Positions 48,990-57,822 of a stretch of 64,000 nt of DNA are shown here, in pieces. The position numbers and the translations under genes are program-made. The stretch lies in assembly GCA_034423195.1 (NCBI GenBank), contig DAOUIZ010000061.1:15802-79801 (forward strand). The letters are read 5' to 3'. The notes under the pieces are model-generated. The model saw only the letters and a program-made list of their open reading frames with translations. It was not told where the DNA came from and ran no database searches. The stretch comes from CATOSK01 sp034423195. GTDB lineage: Bacteria > Chloroflexota > Dehalococcoidia > Lucifugimonadales > UBA3495. Positions within the stretch are counted from its first letter, which is position 1; every line of letters begins with the position of its first letter.

Positions 48990-49256
48990 CTCTGACGCAA
49001 ATAATAACCGGTAGTCGGTCACAGCCGACCCTTCCCCCGTCCCTCCCCCTCCAGAAACTCCACCACCCGTCCCGCCAGATGTAACCCCCCCGGCACACCA
49101 TCCAGTCCAGGAAGTCGTTGGACTAGTGCCTGGCGGCATCGATTACCGTGCTGCCCAGCGATGCTCTCCCGTCTCCGGCGTGGGAACAGCCCAGGATGGT
49201 CCGGGAAGGATCCGTGCCGGGTTTGTTGGGGAACCCGTGCGGGGTTGATGTTCGGA

Positions 49257-49708
49257 TTAACGGGTGTCGTCCAGCCGCTTCCGAAGTTCCGCAACCTCGG
49301 CCCGAAGCTCATCAATGGCCAGTTGGAGTTCCGTGAAGGCTTCCTTCCTGCCTTCTTCTCTTCCTGCCTCTGTCCCTTCCCTCCTGCCTTCCTTTTTTCC
49401 TTCCTCTCTTCCTGCCTTTTTCCTGCCTCCCTCCCTTCCTTGAGGCCCTGTTGCCGGCCTTCTTCTCTGAGTTCCCTAGCCTTGGATGGAGCGAACAGTA
49501 CCATGTAGACCCCCAGTTCCAGGATTATTGCCAGCCAGAAGGCGACCCCGAAGGACGCGGTGGCTATCTCGCTCAGGGTGGGAGCCAGGCCATCGGCCGG
49601 CCATACCCAGACCTCGGTTTTCTGAAAATAGACGAGGACCGCAAAACTGACAATGTATGCCGTGCAGTAGCTAAGTCCGTAGCGGCGCCAGTTCCCCGGT
49701 AATTGCAT
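49257..49708 (-). pseudogene. Membrane protein of the WEAWLKR-related family, with frameshift in a purine-rich tract
   Basis: The start (MQLPGNWRRYGLSYCTAYIVSFAVLVYFQK) and the second hydrophobic stretch (FGVAFWLAIILELGVYMVLFAP) match the two-TM protein at 12.7-13.1 kb. A long AG-rich coding repeat (KEGREAGKRQEERKEK) follows. In the reading frame used at the start, coding character is lost after the repeat; in another frame the coiled-coil sequence EAFTELQLAIDELRAEVAELRKRLDD continues to a proper stop at 49257. A one- or two-base slip in the A-runs explains it; this may be real, sequencing error or slippage. Confidence 0.65.
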
Positions 49709-49812
49709 CCGGTTCAGGATAAGGCTTGATGATTGCTCCAGTCAAGAGTAAAATGTCACAACTCTTATAACCAGTGGAAATTCTGCACCGCAGAGAACCT
49801 CTTCCCCCCAGC

Positions 49813-51267
49813 CTACCCCGCCTCCAAAAACTCCACCACCCGCTCCGACATCGGCTGCGCGTCAAACAGGCTGTACATCAAGGATGCGTTGCTCTGGGCG
49901 TCGCCGCCAAAGTACCGCTCGTACAGCACCTGCCGCGACCCGAAGGAGCTGCAGCACACGTCCCACGCCAGCCGGAACAGCCGCACCCGCTCCTCCGCCG
50001 TCGCCGTGTCCGTGTCCAGGTACTTGGCGATATCCTCGGCCAGCGGGCCGGACAGGTCCGCCTTGGTCGGCAGGGCCATCAGGCTGCTCGACCCCAGCAG
50101 GTGCAGCATCTCCGCCATTCGCGGATACATCCGTATCATCATCCGCCGCGCCGTCAGCAGCGGCATGTAGGGCGGGCACATAATCCCCCACTGGTCCACC
50201 GCCGCCTCCACCTCCGCCGTCTTCAGCAGCGCCCTCGTCACCTGCAAATTCTCGATGAACTCCGCCATCATCGCCTGCACCTGCGGAATCTGCCCCGACC
50301 CCAGCGTGTTCACCATCAGGTTGGCCAGCCCCAGCATGAACTCGCACTTCACCACGTTCTTGGACACCACCTGGTGGCCGGTGTGGGTGTTGCGGTTGCT
50401 GGCCGCGCCCCAGTTGTTCGCCAGCTCCACGTCCCCGTACAGGAAAACCCGCTCCCACGGCACCAGCACGTTGTCGAAGAAGACCACCGCGTCCATCTCC
50501 TCGAACCGCGACCCCAGCGGATGGTCGAAGTGGTCCCGTCCCAGGTCGAAGCTCTCCCGGCACAGGAACTTCATCCCCGGCGTGTTGCACGGCAGGGCAA
50601 AGGCGAAGGCGTACCGCTCCGCCGCGTTCCCCGGCAGCCGGTGCGTCCGCGCCGGATACACGATTATCTCGTCGGACAGCGGCCCCAGCGTCGCCAGCAC
50701 CCGCGCCCCGTTCACCACAATCCCGTCGGGAGTCTCGTCCACCACCGCCAGCGCCACGTCCGTCCGGTTCTCCAGCGGGCTGGCCAGCGGGGCCCGGTTG
50801 CGCTGCAGGTTGACCAGCGTGTGGGTCAGCGTCAGGTCCTTCTCGCGGACGTGCTCGTAGTAGTTGACCACGTTCTCCCGGAAGTCGGGACGGTTCCGCC
50901 CGCAGTAGTCGGCGGCGGCGGCCATGGACATCAGCGCCACGTTCAGGAAGTCCGGCGACCGGCCCATCATCCCGCAGCTCACCTGCGCCCACCGGGTCAT
51001 CATCCCCCGCCGCCGCTCCAGGTCTTCCAGCGTCCGCGGCATGATGAACGACAAGCCCACCGGCTCCCCGGATGACGGTGACGGATAGGTCATCTCGGCG
51101 CCGGCCTCCGGGTCATGCTGCAGGTCGTACAGCCGCGCGATGGTCTTCGCCCCGTTCCGCAGCGCCGGATGGGCCGTCGGATCCGGCACCCGCTCCCCGG
51201 CCAGGTACACCTCCGCCGGTTTCTTCCGCAGCCCCTCCAGATAATCGGCCCCCGTCCGTGCAGGCAT
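49813..51267 (-). CDS. 4-hydroxyphenylacetate 3-hydroxylase (HpaB) family flavin monooxygenase
   Basis: A 484-residue protein. It has the acyl-CoA-dehydrogenase-like HpaB fold: YLEGLRKKPAEVYLAGERVPDPT at the start, PVGLSFIMPRTLEDLERRRGMMTRWAQVS near residue 84, FLNVALMSMAAAADYCG, AGERVLATLGPLSDEI-like VLATLGPLSDEIIVYPAR in the middle and NTHTGHQVVSKNVVKCEFMLGLANL in the C-terminal half. It takes reduced FAD and hydroxylates a phenolic or a related ring; in this lineage many act on non-aromatic substrates. No reductase (HpaC) is near. Confidence 0.9.
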   Translation of the reverse strand: MPARTGADYLEGLRKKPAEVYLAGERVPDPTAHPALRNGAKTIARLYDLQHDPEAGAEMTYPSPSSGEPVGLSFIMPRTLEDLERRRGMMTRWAQVSCGMMGRSPDFLNVALMSMAAAADYCGRNRPDFRENVVNYYEHVREKDLTLTHTLVNLQRNRAPLASPLENRTDVALAVVDETPDGIVVNGARVLATLGPLSDEIIVYPARTHRLPGNAAERYAFAFALPCNTPGMKFLCRESFDLGRDHFDHPLGSRFEEMDAVVFFDNVLVPWERVFLYGDVELANNWGAASNRNTHTGHQVVSKNVVKCEFMLGLANLMVNTLGSGQIPQVQAMMAEFIENLQVTRALLKTAEVEAAVDQWGIMCPPYMPLLTARRMMIRMYPRMAEMLHLLGSSSLMALPTKADLSGPLAEDIAKYLDTDTATAEERVRLFRLAWDVCCSSFGSRQVLYERYFGGDAQSNASLMYSLFDAQPMSERVVEFLEAG

Positions 51268-51399
51268 AACGACCCCTCCCCGGGAATAGTCGGCTGGCTC
51301 TCACCCAAAAACAACGCCCCCAGTTTACACCAGGGGCGGTTGGGGGGTGTTGCCAATTAGCTGTTTTCGTACCCGACCCCGTGTCGGCCTGCGCCCTTC

Positions 51400-51540
51400 C
51401 TTCCCGTCATTCCCGCCCCCTGTCGTCGTTCCTGCGCAGGCAGGAACCCATCAGCTATCCCCCCAACCCTGTCTCCCACACCCAACATCCCTCCCGTCAT
51501 TCCCGCGCAGGCGGGAATCCAGACCCCCGTTGCCGTTAAA
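51400..51540. repeat. REP-like repeat pair
   Basis: Contains GTTCCTGCGCAGGCAGGAAC and GTCATTCCCGCGCAGGCGG hairpins, joined by CCCAACCCTGTCTCCCACAC. Same family as the repeats at 35.9 and 57.5 kb. No gene is seen. Confidence 0.8.
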
Positions 51541-51554
51541 CTGGGCCACATAAA

Positions 51555-51826
51555 TCGGAATCCTTCCTTTTCCCATCGTCGCTGGACATTATTGGGCTTG
51601 TAGTTATAACTTAGGTCAAACGAGTTCTAAGGTCGCAAACTTCATTACTGGAAGGGAAAGAAAAGCATCATAACATTGGAACTATCCTAAGAGTATGCTG
51701 TGATGGAGTTCGATTAAACCAAGAGAATAAAGAGGAAACATCTTCAGGTTCTTTGGAACCCCCCTAACGTGGTTAAACCGACAGATAATCCTTCCCTGTC
51801 ACCGATCATATATACCGGAGGAATCG
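51555..51826. other. AT-rich leader before the DUF262 gene
   Basis: About 270 bp with much lower GC than its surroundings and no gene. Promoter-like TATATA lies about 15-20 bp before the ribosome binding site GGAGG of the DUF262 gene. The change in base composition begins here and suggests a recently acquired segment. Confidence 0.5.
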
Positions 51827-53620
51827 ATGCCCGTTCAGCGTTACTCAGTAAACCAACACCCTATCGAGACTCTGCTGACGTGGATCAAGACCGATGAAAT
51901 CGCGATTCCCGAGATCCAGCGTCCTTTTGTCTGGAACGCGGCTAAAGTACGTGACTTCATAGATTCGCTTTACCATGGCTATCCGGTCGGGTATCTCATT
52001 GCTTGGCGCAATCCGGATGTCCGTCTGAAAGACGGCACCCAATCAACAGGGAAGCGCATTTTGATTGACGGTCAACAACGTGTCACGGCTCTGCTGGCCG
52101 CGTTGCTGGGAGAGCAGGTCGTTGCTCGAGACTACAAACGTCAGCGTATCTCCATAGCCTTTCATCCTGCTGAGCAACGCTTCGAAGTTACCAACGCCGC
52201 GATCCGACGAGACAGGGAATGGATTAGCGATATATCGACACTCTTCGCACCCGATACAAGAATACTTCAGTTAGTGGATACTTTCTGCGAAGAGAACCCT
52301 GGCGTGGACAAGGACGAAATCTACGACCGCATGGAACGCCTCCGTGGCATCCGCAACAACTCCTTGGGTCTGATCGAACTAAACTCCGATTTGGACGTGG
52401 AAACCGTCACCAAGATTTTCATTCGCATCAATTCGCAGGGAGTTTCGCTGAATGCTGCGGATTTCGTAATGTCCAAGATGGCGGCGAGCGAGGAGCACAA
52501 CGGGCACCGTCTACGAAAGTGTATTGATTACTTCTGTCACTTGGTTGTGGCGCCAGAGATGTATGGCGAGTTGGCCAAAGACGACGAGTTTGCTTCAACC
52601 AAGTATTTCCGTTCGATGGAGTGGCTGAAGAACGAGAAGGACGATCTTTACGACCCATCCTATACGGACATGCTTCGTGTTGCTTTCACATCGAAGTTCA
52701 AGCGCGGGCGTCTCGAAGACCTCGTCGCATTATTGTCAGGCCGCAATTTCGCGACCCGAACGTGTGAGGAGACGATCGCAGAGGAGTCCTTCCACAAGCT
52801 CGAAGACGGCGTTCTGAGATATATGAATGAGACTAACTTCAAACGGTTCATTATGATCCTCCGCTCGGCGGGGTTTGTAAATTCTTCATTGATCAGATCC
52901 CAAAACACTGTCAATTTCGCCTACATCCTTTATTTGACGCTGCGGGAGCAGCGTGAAGCGCCCGAGCAAATCGAGAGGCTGGTCCGCAAGTGGTTCGTGA
53001 TGTCAGTCCTGACAGGAAGGTATACCGGCGCACCCGAAACAGCTTTCGGGGCTGACATTGGCAACATCGACAGATTCGGCGCAGGCAATTACCTTGATAC
53101 CATCGAACGGGCGGACCTCTCTGACGCTTTTTGGGATGTGGGCCTCCCGCAGCAGATGGACACCTCCGTAGCCAGCAGTCCCTATTTCAACGTCTTCCTG
53201 GCAAGCCAGGTCAAGGGGAACGATAAGGGGTTCCTCTCGCGGGATATCGTTGTGCGGAACCTCCTTGAAGGCCAGTCTAACATTCACCACGTATTTCCGC
53301 GCAGCTATTTGCAAAAACATGGCTTCCAACGTGGTCGCTATAATCAAATCGCCAATTACGTGGTAATGCAGAGTGAGATCAATATAGCTATCGGGGCCCT
53401 TCCACCGACGACCTATTTTTCAGATCTCCAGGAGCAATGTAGCAGCGGAGTTCCTAGGTATGGCGGGATCACCGACTCCGACAACTTACGGGAGAATCTG
53501 ATGGCCCACTGCATCCCTGAAGGAATGGATGCAGCAAGTGTCGAGAGCTACGACGCCTTCCTGCAAGAGCGGAGAAAACGCATGGCGGCCAAGATTCGTG
53601 ATTACTATAGGGGGTTATAG
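51827..53620 (+). CDS. GmrSD-like protein (DUF262 plus DUF1524/HNH), stand-alone restriction-type defence protein
   Basis: A 597-residue protein. The DUF262 (ParB/GmrS-like) domain shows IPEIQRPFVWNAAKVRDFIDSL, IDGQQRVTALLAALLG with the DGQQR nucleotide motif at about residue 83, and INSQGVSLNAADFVMSKMA near 205. The C-terminal DUF1524 HNH domain has NIHHVFPRSYLQKHG, RYNQIANYVVMQSEIN. These are the two halves of GmrSD-type (type IV) restriction enzymes that cut modified phage DNA; here both are in one chain. Codon use is clearly less GC-rich than neighbours, consistent with recent transfer. No methyltransferase partner is next to it. Confidence 0.9.
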   Translation: MPVQRYSVNQHPIETLLTWIKTDEIAIPEIQRPFVWNAAKVRDFIDSLYHGYPVGYLIAWRNPDVRLKDGTQSTGKRILIDGQQRVTALLAALLGEQVVARDYKRQRISIAFHPAEQRFEVTNAAIRRDREWISDISTLFAPDTRILQLVDTFCEENPGVDKDEIYDRMERLRGIRNNSLGLIELNSDLDVETVTKIFIRINSQGVSLNAADFVMSKMAASEEHNGHRLRKCIDYFCHLVVAPEMYGELAKDDEFASTKYFRSMEWLKNEKDDLYDPSYTDMLRVAFTSKFKRGRLEDLVALLSGRNFATRTCEETIAEESFHKLEDGVLRYMNETNFKRFIMILRSAGFVNSSLIRSQNTVNFAYILYLTLREQREAPEQIERLVRKWFVMSVLTGRYTGAPETAFGADIGNIDRFGAGNYLDTIERADLSDAFWDVGLPQQMDTSVASSPYFNVFLASQVKGNDKGFLSRDIVVRNLLEGQSNIHHVFPRSYLQKHGFQRGRYNQIANYVVMQSEINIAIGALPPTTYFSDLQEQCSSGVPRYGGITDSDNLRENLMAHCIPEGMDAASVESYDAFLQERRKRMAAKIRDYYRGL

Positions 53621-53655
53621 GACTCTTCCTCGACGGGATCAGTCATTCTGCCCCC

Positions 53656-54849
53656 CTACCCCCACAGCCCCCTGACCCGGTCCAAAATCCTGTTCCCCAC
53701 CTCGTACTTCGTCAGCAGGGGAAGGTGCTCGGCGTTCAGCTCCCGGTCAATCAGCACCACCCGGTTCGTATCCGACCCGAACCCGCTCTCCTCCTCGGTG
53801 ATGTCGTTGGCCACGATCAGGTCCAGCGACTTCCGCCGCACCTTGTCGGATGCGTTGGCCACCAGGTTCTCGCTCTCCGCCGAAAACCCCACCCGGACAA
53901 AATCTCCCCGCGCCGTGTTCAGAATGTCCGTCGTCGGAGCCAGCTCAATCGTGAGCGCATCGTCCGACTTCTTGATTTTCTGCTCCGCCGCTCCCGCCGG
54001 ACGGTAGTCCGCCACCGCCGCCGCCATAATCAGCGCGTCGGCGCTTTCCATGCTGGACAGCACCGCGTCGCACATCTGCTGCGCCGTCTGCACCCGCACC
54101 ACCTTCACCAGCGGCGGGTCCGGCAGTCCCGTCGGAGCCGTCACCAGGATGGCCTCCGCCCCCCGGTCCCGGGCCGCCTCCGCCACGGCGTACCCCATCT
54201 TCCCCGACGAGTTGTTGGTGATGACCCGCACCGGATCAATCGGCTCCTGCGTGCCCCCCGCGCTCACCACCACCGTCCGCCCGGACAGGTCGCCCTTCCG
54301 CCCCAGCGTCGCGGAGATGTATCCCAGCAGTTCCGGCGTCTCCAGCAGCCGTCCCATCCCCATCAGGCCGGAGGCCAGCCGGCCCGGCGCCGGCCCCGCG
54401 ATGACCACGCCCCGCTCCCGCAGCCTGGACAAATTCTCCTGCGTCGCCGCGTTGGCGAACATATTGGCGTCCATCGCCGGGGCCACCAGCAGCGGCGCCT
54501 CCGTCGCCACCACCGTCGTCGTCAGCGGATCGTCCGCCAGCCCCAGGGCCAGCTTGGCGATGCAGTGGACCGTGGCCGGAGCAACCGCCACGATGTCCGC
54601 CTCCCGCGCCAGCTCCACATGCTCGATGGAGTAGTGGGAGGCGGTGTCGTAGGTGTCCGTCACCACGTCCCGGTGGGTGATGCTGCGGAAGGCCAGCGGC
54701 GTCACGAACTGGGTCGCGCCGTAGCTCATGATGACATCCACCAGCGCCCCCGCCTGCACCAGCTTGCTGGCCAGGTCCACCGCCTTGTAGCAGGCGATGC
54801 TGCCCGTAACCCCCAGGACAACCCGCTTATCTCGCAACGGTCCGCTCAC
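53656..54849 (-). CDS. coaBC: Bifunctional phosphopantothenoylcysteine decarboxylase/phosphopantothenate-cysteine ligase
   Basis: A 397-residue CoaBC. The CoaC part starts LGVTGSIACYKAVDLASKL, with SIEHVELAREADIVAVAPATVHCIAKLALG and APAMDANMF (variant of PAMNxxMW). The CoaB part has VVSAGGTQEPIDPVRVITNNSSGKMGYAVAEAA at about residue 193 and ILVTAPTGLPDP, and the K-lined DFVRVGFSAESENL. It makes 4'-phosphopantetheine from phosphopantothenate and cysteine. The flexible flap lacks the ACG cysteine of the E. coli enzyme (LASGLMGMGR here), as in some other phyla. It lies 110 bp from coaX on the same strand, so CoA synthesis genes are together. Confidence 0.94.
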   Translation of the reverse strand: MSGPLRDKRVVLGVTGSIACYKAVDLASKLVQAGALVDVIMSYGATQFVTPLAFRSITHRDVVTDTYDTASHYSIEHVELAREADIVAVAPATVHCIAKLALGLADDPLTTTVVATEAPLLVAPAMDANMFANAATQENLSRLRERGVVIAGPAPGRLASGLMGMGRLLETPELLGYISATLGRKGDLSGRTVVVSAGGTQEPIDPVRVITNNSSGKMGYAVAEAARDRGAEAILVTAPTGLPDPPLVKVVRVQTAQQMCDAVLSSMESADALIMAAAVADYRPAGAAEQKIKKSDDALTIELAPTTDILNTARGDFVRVGFSAESENLVANASDKVRRKSLDLIVANDITEEESGFGSDTNRVVLIDRELNAEHLPLLTKYEVGNRILDRVRGLWG

Positions 54850-54937
54850 GTCCCCTCCCTTATCCGACTCGGTATCTCCCCCTCAGTGTACCCGCCGCTC
54901 CCCATCTCTCCCCGAAAGAAACCCTCTATAAAGGGGG

Positions 54938-54959
54938 TTTGGGGGATGCATCCCCCAAC
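54938..54959. repeat. Dispersed palindrome (core GGGGGATGCATCCCCC)
   Basis: A copy of the window-wide palindrome, one base before the coaX stop codon on the minus strand, placed where a terminator would be. Confidence 0.75.
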
Positions 54960-54960
54960 G

Positions 54961-55743
54961 TCACCCCCGCATCTTGGACCCCTGGTTCATCCCGTAGATG
55001 ATCCGCAGCCCCTCCAGCGTCAGGTCCTGGTTGATCTCGTGGAACACCGGCGCTTCCCTGGCGATCATGTTCACCAGCCCGCCCGTCCCGATGACCGTGG
55101 CGTCCTGCCCGATCTCGTCCTTGAACCGCTGCACCATCGTGGTGATCAGGCCCGCGTACCCCAGCACCAGCCCCGACTGGAGCGATGTCGTCGTGCTCCT
55201 CCCAATGGCCGACTTGGGCGCCACCAGCTCCACCCGCCGCAGCTGCGATGTGTTGAAGAACAGCGAGTCCGCCGCCAGGTTCATCCCCGGGGCGATGGCC
55301 CCGCCCAGGTACTCGCCGGATCGGGATATGGCGTCGAACACCGTCGCCGTCCCCAGGTCCACCACGATGGCCGGCGCCCCGTACAGGTCGATGGCCGCCA
55401 CCGCGTCGGCGATCCGGTCCGCCCCCACGTCCCGCGGGTTGTCGTACAGGATGGGCAGCCCCGTCCGCACCCCGGCGGATACGTTCAGCGGGTCAACTCC
55501 GAAGTACCCGTTGACCAGTTGGTTGAACACCAGCGTCAGCGGCGGCACCACGCTGCACAGGCACGCCTCGGAAATGGATGACGGGTCGACGCCCTTGGCC
55601 TGCAGCACCCCGCACAGCATCGTCCCATACTCGTCGGCCAGCCGCCGCGTATCGGTGGCGACCCGCAGCGTCGTCGTCAGGCGCTCCCCGTCGAACACCC
55701 CCAGCGTCACCGCCGTATTCCCGATGTCAATCGTCAGCAGCAT
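54961..55743 (-). CDS. coaX: Type III pantothenate kinase
   Basis: A 260-residue type III pantothenate kinase. MLLTIDIGNTAVTLGVFDGERL carries the phosphate-1 motif; PILYDNPRDVGADRIADAVAAIDLYG the second, with GADRIADAV as the family hallmark; and IVVDLGTATVFDAI the phosphate-2 motif. It phosphorylates pantothenate, the first step of CoA synthesis, needs a monovalent cation and is not inhibited by CoA. The start ATG is chosen because the family opens directly with the first strand; 66 bases upstream there is an in-frame but non-homologous extension. CoaBC is downstream. Confidence 0.95.
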   Translation of the reverse strand: MLLTIDIGNTAVTLGVFDGERLTTTLRVATDTRRLADEYGTMLCGVLQAKGVDPSSISEACLCSVVPPLTLVFNQLVNGYFGVDPLNVSAGVRTGLPILYDNPRDVGADRIADAVAAIDLYGAPAIVVDLGTATVFDAISRSGEYLGGAIAPGMNLAADSLFFNTSQLRRVELVAPKSAIGRSTTTSLQSGLVLGYAGLITTMVQRFKDEIGQDATVIGTGGLVNMIAREAPVFHEINQDLTLEGLRIIYGMNQGSKMRG

Positions 55744-55863
55744 CCCGCATCCGAAAGCCCTATCCCCGGATTGCCGCCGATTATAAGACCGCGACTCAAC
55801 GGCAAGCAACGGCGGATAAATCCCCCTGCCAGACGTTGCTGTATCCTTTTGTCACGGGACAGG

Positions 55864-55893
55864 TTGACATCCGCAACTAATCCCCACCATAAT
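55864..55893 (+). promoter_or_regulatory. Promoter, sigma-70 type, before the coiled-coil protein gene
   Basis: TTGACA (55864) and CATAAT (55888) with 18 bp between. The same promoter with the same spacer sequence occurs at 59357, before the paralogous gene. Confidence 0.8.
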
Positions 55894-55936
55894 CAGCGAA
55901 CGCTGGCCTCCCACCCCCACCCCAAGGAACCTCACA

Positions 55937-56356
55937 ATGACCACCGAGCACCGATTCGCGGATATAGAAGCTAGACTACTCCGGCTGAAGGACACCCTCC
56001 GGCAGTTGGCGGAAACATCTGTCGAGCATCCCCGGGAAACCCCAGCGTACCGGCTGGACGAGACGCTTGCCCGGATCAGCGAAACACAGGCCAAGATTGG
56101 AGAGATTCTCGCCCGGCATAATGAGCCGGTTGCCCGGAGCAATGAGGAGTTTGCCGAGTACTGGCGGAAGCACGATGAAGAGTATGCCGAGTACTGGCGG
56201 AAGCACGATGAAGAGTATGCCGAGTACCACCGGAAGTACGACGAGGAACTCGCCGAGTACCGCCGCGAGTCGGCCCAGATGCAGCGCCTGATTATCCGCA
56301 TAGCCGAGAAGAATGGCTGGCTGGACGAAAACGGCGACATCTCCTCCCCGTTCTGA
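55937..56356 (+). CDS. Coiled-coil protein with hendecad repeats, paralog A
   Basis: A 139-residue protein. The N-terminus (MTTEHRFADIEARLLRLKDTLRQLAE) and the C-terminus (ESAQMQRLIIRIAEKNGWLDENGDI) are shared with the gene at 59.4 kb. The middle differs: four 11-residue repeats (EEFAEYWRKHD, EEYAEYWRKHD, EEYAEYHRKYD, EELAEYRRES) encoded by 33-bp DNA repeats. Eleven-residue periods build long right-handed coiled coils. Function unknown; fast-evolving repeats with conserved ends suggest a binding or surface protein. The upstream promoter is also duplicated, so the whole gene was copied. Confidence 0.72.
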   Translation: MTTEHRFADIEARLLRLKDTLRQLAETSVEHPRETPAYRLDETLARISETQAKIGEILARHNEPVARSNEEFAEYWRKHDEEYAEYWRKHDEEYAEYHRKYDEELAEYRRESAQMQRLIIRIAEKNGWLDENGDISSPF

Positions 56357-56431
56357 CGTATCAGCTGCTGCGGCCCTGACCCCAACCCCCCAATAACCTT
56401 ACCCCAGCCTCACCACCTCATCCTCAGGGGG

Positions 56432-56453
56432 TTTGGGGGATGAATCCCCCAAC
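56432..56453. repeat. Dispersed palindrome (core GGGGGATGAATCCCCC)
   Basis: A copy of the window-wide palindrome that touches a structured repeat two bases on. Confidence 0.75.
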
Positions 56454-56455
56454 GG

Positions 56456-56506
56456 AGCCGCCCAGCTCCCTTAGACAAGTTACCTCAATCGGGAGCGAAA
56501 GCGGCT
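56456..56506 (+). repeat. Structured repeat, single copy
   Basis: AGCCGC, CCA, GCTCCC, then TTAGACAAGTTACC, then GGGAGC, GAAA, GCGGCT. Both stems pair perfectly. Closest relative of the copy inside the tail gene. Confidence 0.8.
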
Positions 56507-56552
56507 CCCCTTCAAACAAAGCCGCCCATCACCCCTGCGCTATAATCCCCCA

Positions 56553-57428
56553 ATGTCCGCCCTGGCCCTCGGCCTCGTCCTGCTCTCCGCCCTCTGCCAC
56601 TCCACGTGGAACCTCCTTCTGAAACGCGCCGCCAACCCCGAGGTCTTCGCCTGGTCCCTCCTCATCGCCGGCAGCGTCGTCCTCGCCCCCCTCGGCGCGG
56701 TCCTCTTCTGGCTCTACCCGGTCCCCCCGGACGGATACTGGTTCGTCCTTGCCACCGTCATCCTCCACGTCTTCTACTTCGCCATGCTCGGACGCGGATA
56801 CTCCCGCGGCGACCTCTCCCTGGTCTATCCCATCGCCCGGGGCATCGGCCCCATGCTCGTCCCGGTGCTCGCCGTGCTGTTCCTCGGAGAAAGGGTTGCC
56901 CTGCCCGCCGCCCTGGGAATCGCCCTCATCATCGCCGGAATCTACATCGTCTCCTGGTGGGGACGCTTCCGGCAGGTGCTGTCCGACCCCTTCGCTCTCC
57001 TCCGCGACGGAGGCGTCGTCTACGCCGTCCTCACCGGACTCATCATCACCGCCTACACCCTGGTGGACAAGCAGGGAGTCGCCCACATCCAGCCCTTCCT
57101 TTATATGTACCTCCAGACCATCGGCGCCGGCATCGGCCTGGCCCCCTGGGTCCTGCTCCAATACCGCTGGGGCCCGGTCAAGCGCGAGTGGCGGGAAAAC
57201 TTCTGGCCCATCGTGCTGGCTGGCATCCTGGTATTCACCGCCTACGGAATGGTCCTCACCGCCTTCTCCATCTCCCCGGTCAGCTACATATCCCCCGCCC
57301 GCGAGGTGGGGATAGTCGTCGGAGTCCTGATGGGCGTCCTCATCCTCAAGGAACCCTTCGGCGGCGGCCGCCTCCTCGGCTCCGCCTTCATCGTCGCCGG
57401 CCTCACCTTAATCGCCCTCTCCCCCTAG
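56553..57428 (+). CDS. EamA/DMT-family transporter
   Basis: A 291-residue membrane protein with ten predicted helices in two EamA halves. The first half opens SALALGLVLLSALCHSTWNLLLKRAANP and contains LGRGYSRGDLSLVYPIARGIGPMLVPVLAVLFLGE, the typical DMT block; the second half starts ALLRDGGVVYAVLTGLIITAYTLVDKQG and contains SYISPAREVGIVVGVLMGVLILKEPFGGG. It moves a small metabolite or amino acid outward or inward; substrate unknown. A short ribosome binding site is not obvious, since the start is in C-rich DNA after the structured repeat. Confidence 0.87.
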   Translation: MSALALGLVLLSALCHSTWNLLLKRAANPEVFAWSLLIAGSVVLAPLGAVLFWLYPVPPDGYWFVLATVILHVFYFAMLGRGYSRGDLSLVYPIARGIGPMLVPVLAVLFLGERVALPAALGIALIIAGIYIVSWWGRFRQVLSDPFALLRDGGVVYAVLTGLIITAYTLVDKQGVAHIQPFLYMYLQTIGAGIGLAPWVLLQYRWGPVKREWRENFWPIVLAGILVFTAYGMVLTAFSISPVSYISPAREVGIVVGVLMGVLILKEPFGGGRLLGSAFIVAGLTLIALSP

Positions 57429-57469
57429 CAGGGCTATCGCATGAAGTCTGACTAGGTCCTTTCGCCGCT

Positions 57470-57740
57470 CTCCCGTCATTCCCGCGCCCCTCGTCGTTCC
57501 TGCGGAGGCAGGAACCCATCAGCCCTCCGACAACCCCCGTACCCCTCGCAGGAACCCCTTCCCTGCCCAATGTCGGCCCGTCACCCCCGCGCCCTCGTCG
57601 TTCCCGCGCGGCGCCCTCGTCGTTCCTGCGGAGGCAGGAACCCATCAGCTCTCCAACAGCCCCCGTACCCTTCGCAGGAATCCCTTCCCTACCCAATGCC
57701 GGCCCGTCGTTCCTGCGGAGGCAGGAACCCACACCACGGC
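57470..57740. repeat. Cluster of REP-like hairpins
   Basis: At least four copies of CCTGCGGAGGCAGGAACCC in 270 bp, each a hairpin, separated by CCCTTCCCTGCCCAATG or similar. Same family as at 35.9 and 51.4 kb. No gene is seen in the stretch before the methyltransferase. Confidence 0.85.
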
Positions 57741-57822
57741 AAACCTTCTCAGCCTGGCGTACATCCGTGCTATGATGGGACAAGCCTTTGCCCCCACCCT
57801 CAACCCTCAAGGAATCTCCCCC

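Noticed and set aside
49019..49256. Possible remnant of a second HpaB-like 3' end (RVVEFLEGEG)
   Set aside because: Only seven residues agree with the HpaB C-terminus, and no other part of such a gene is seen; chance is likely.
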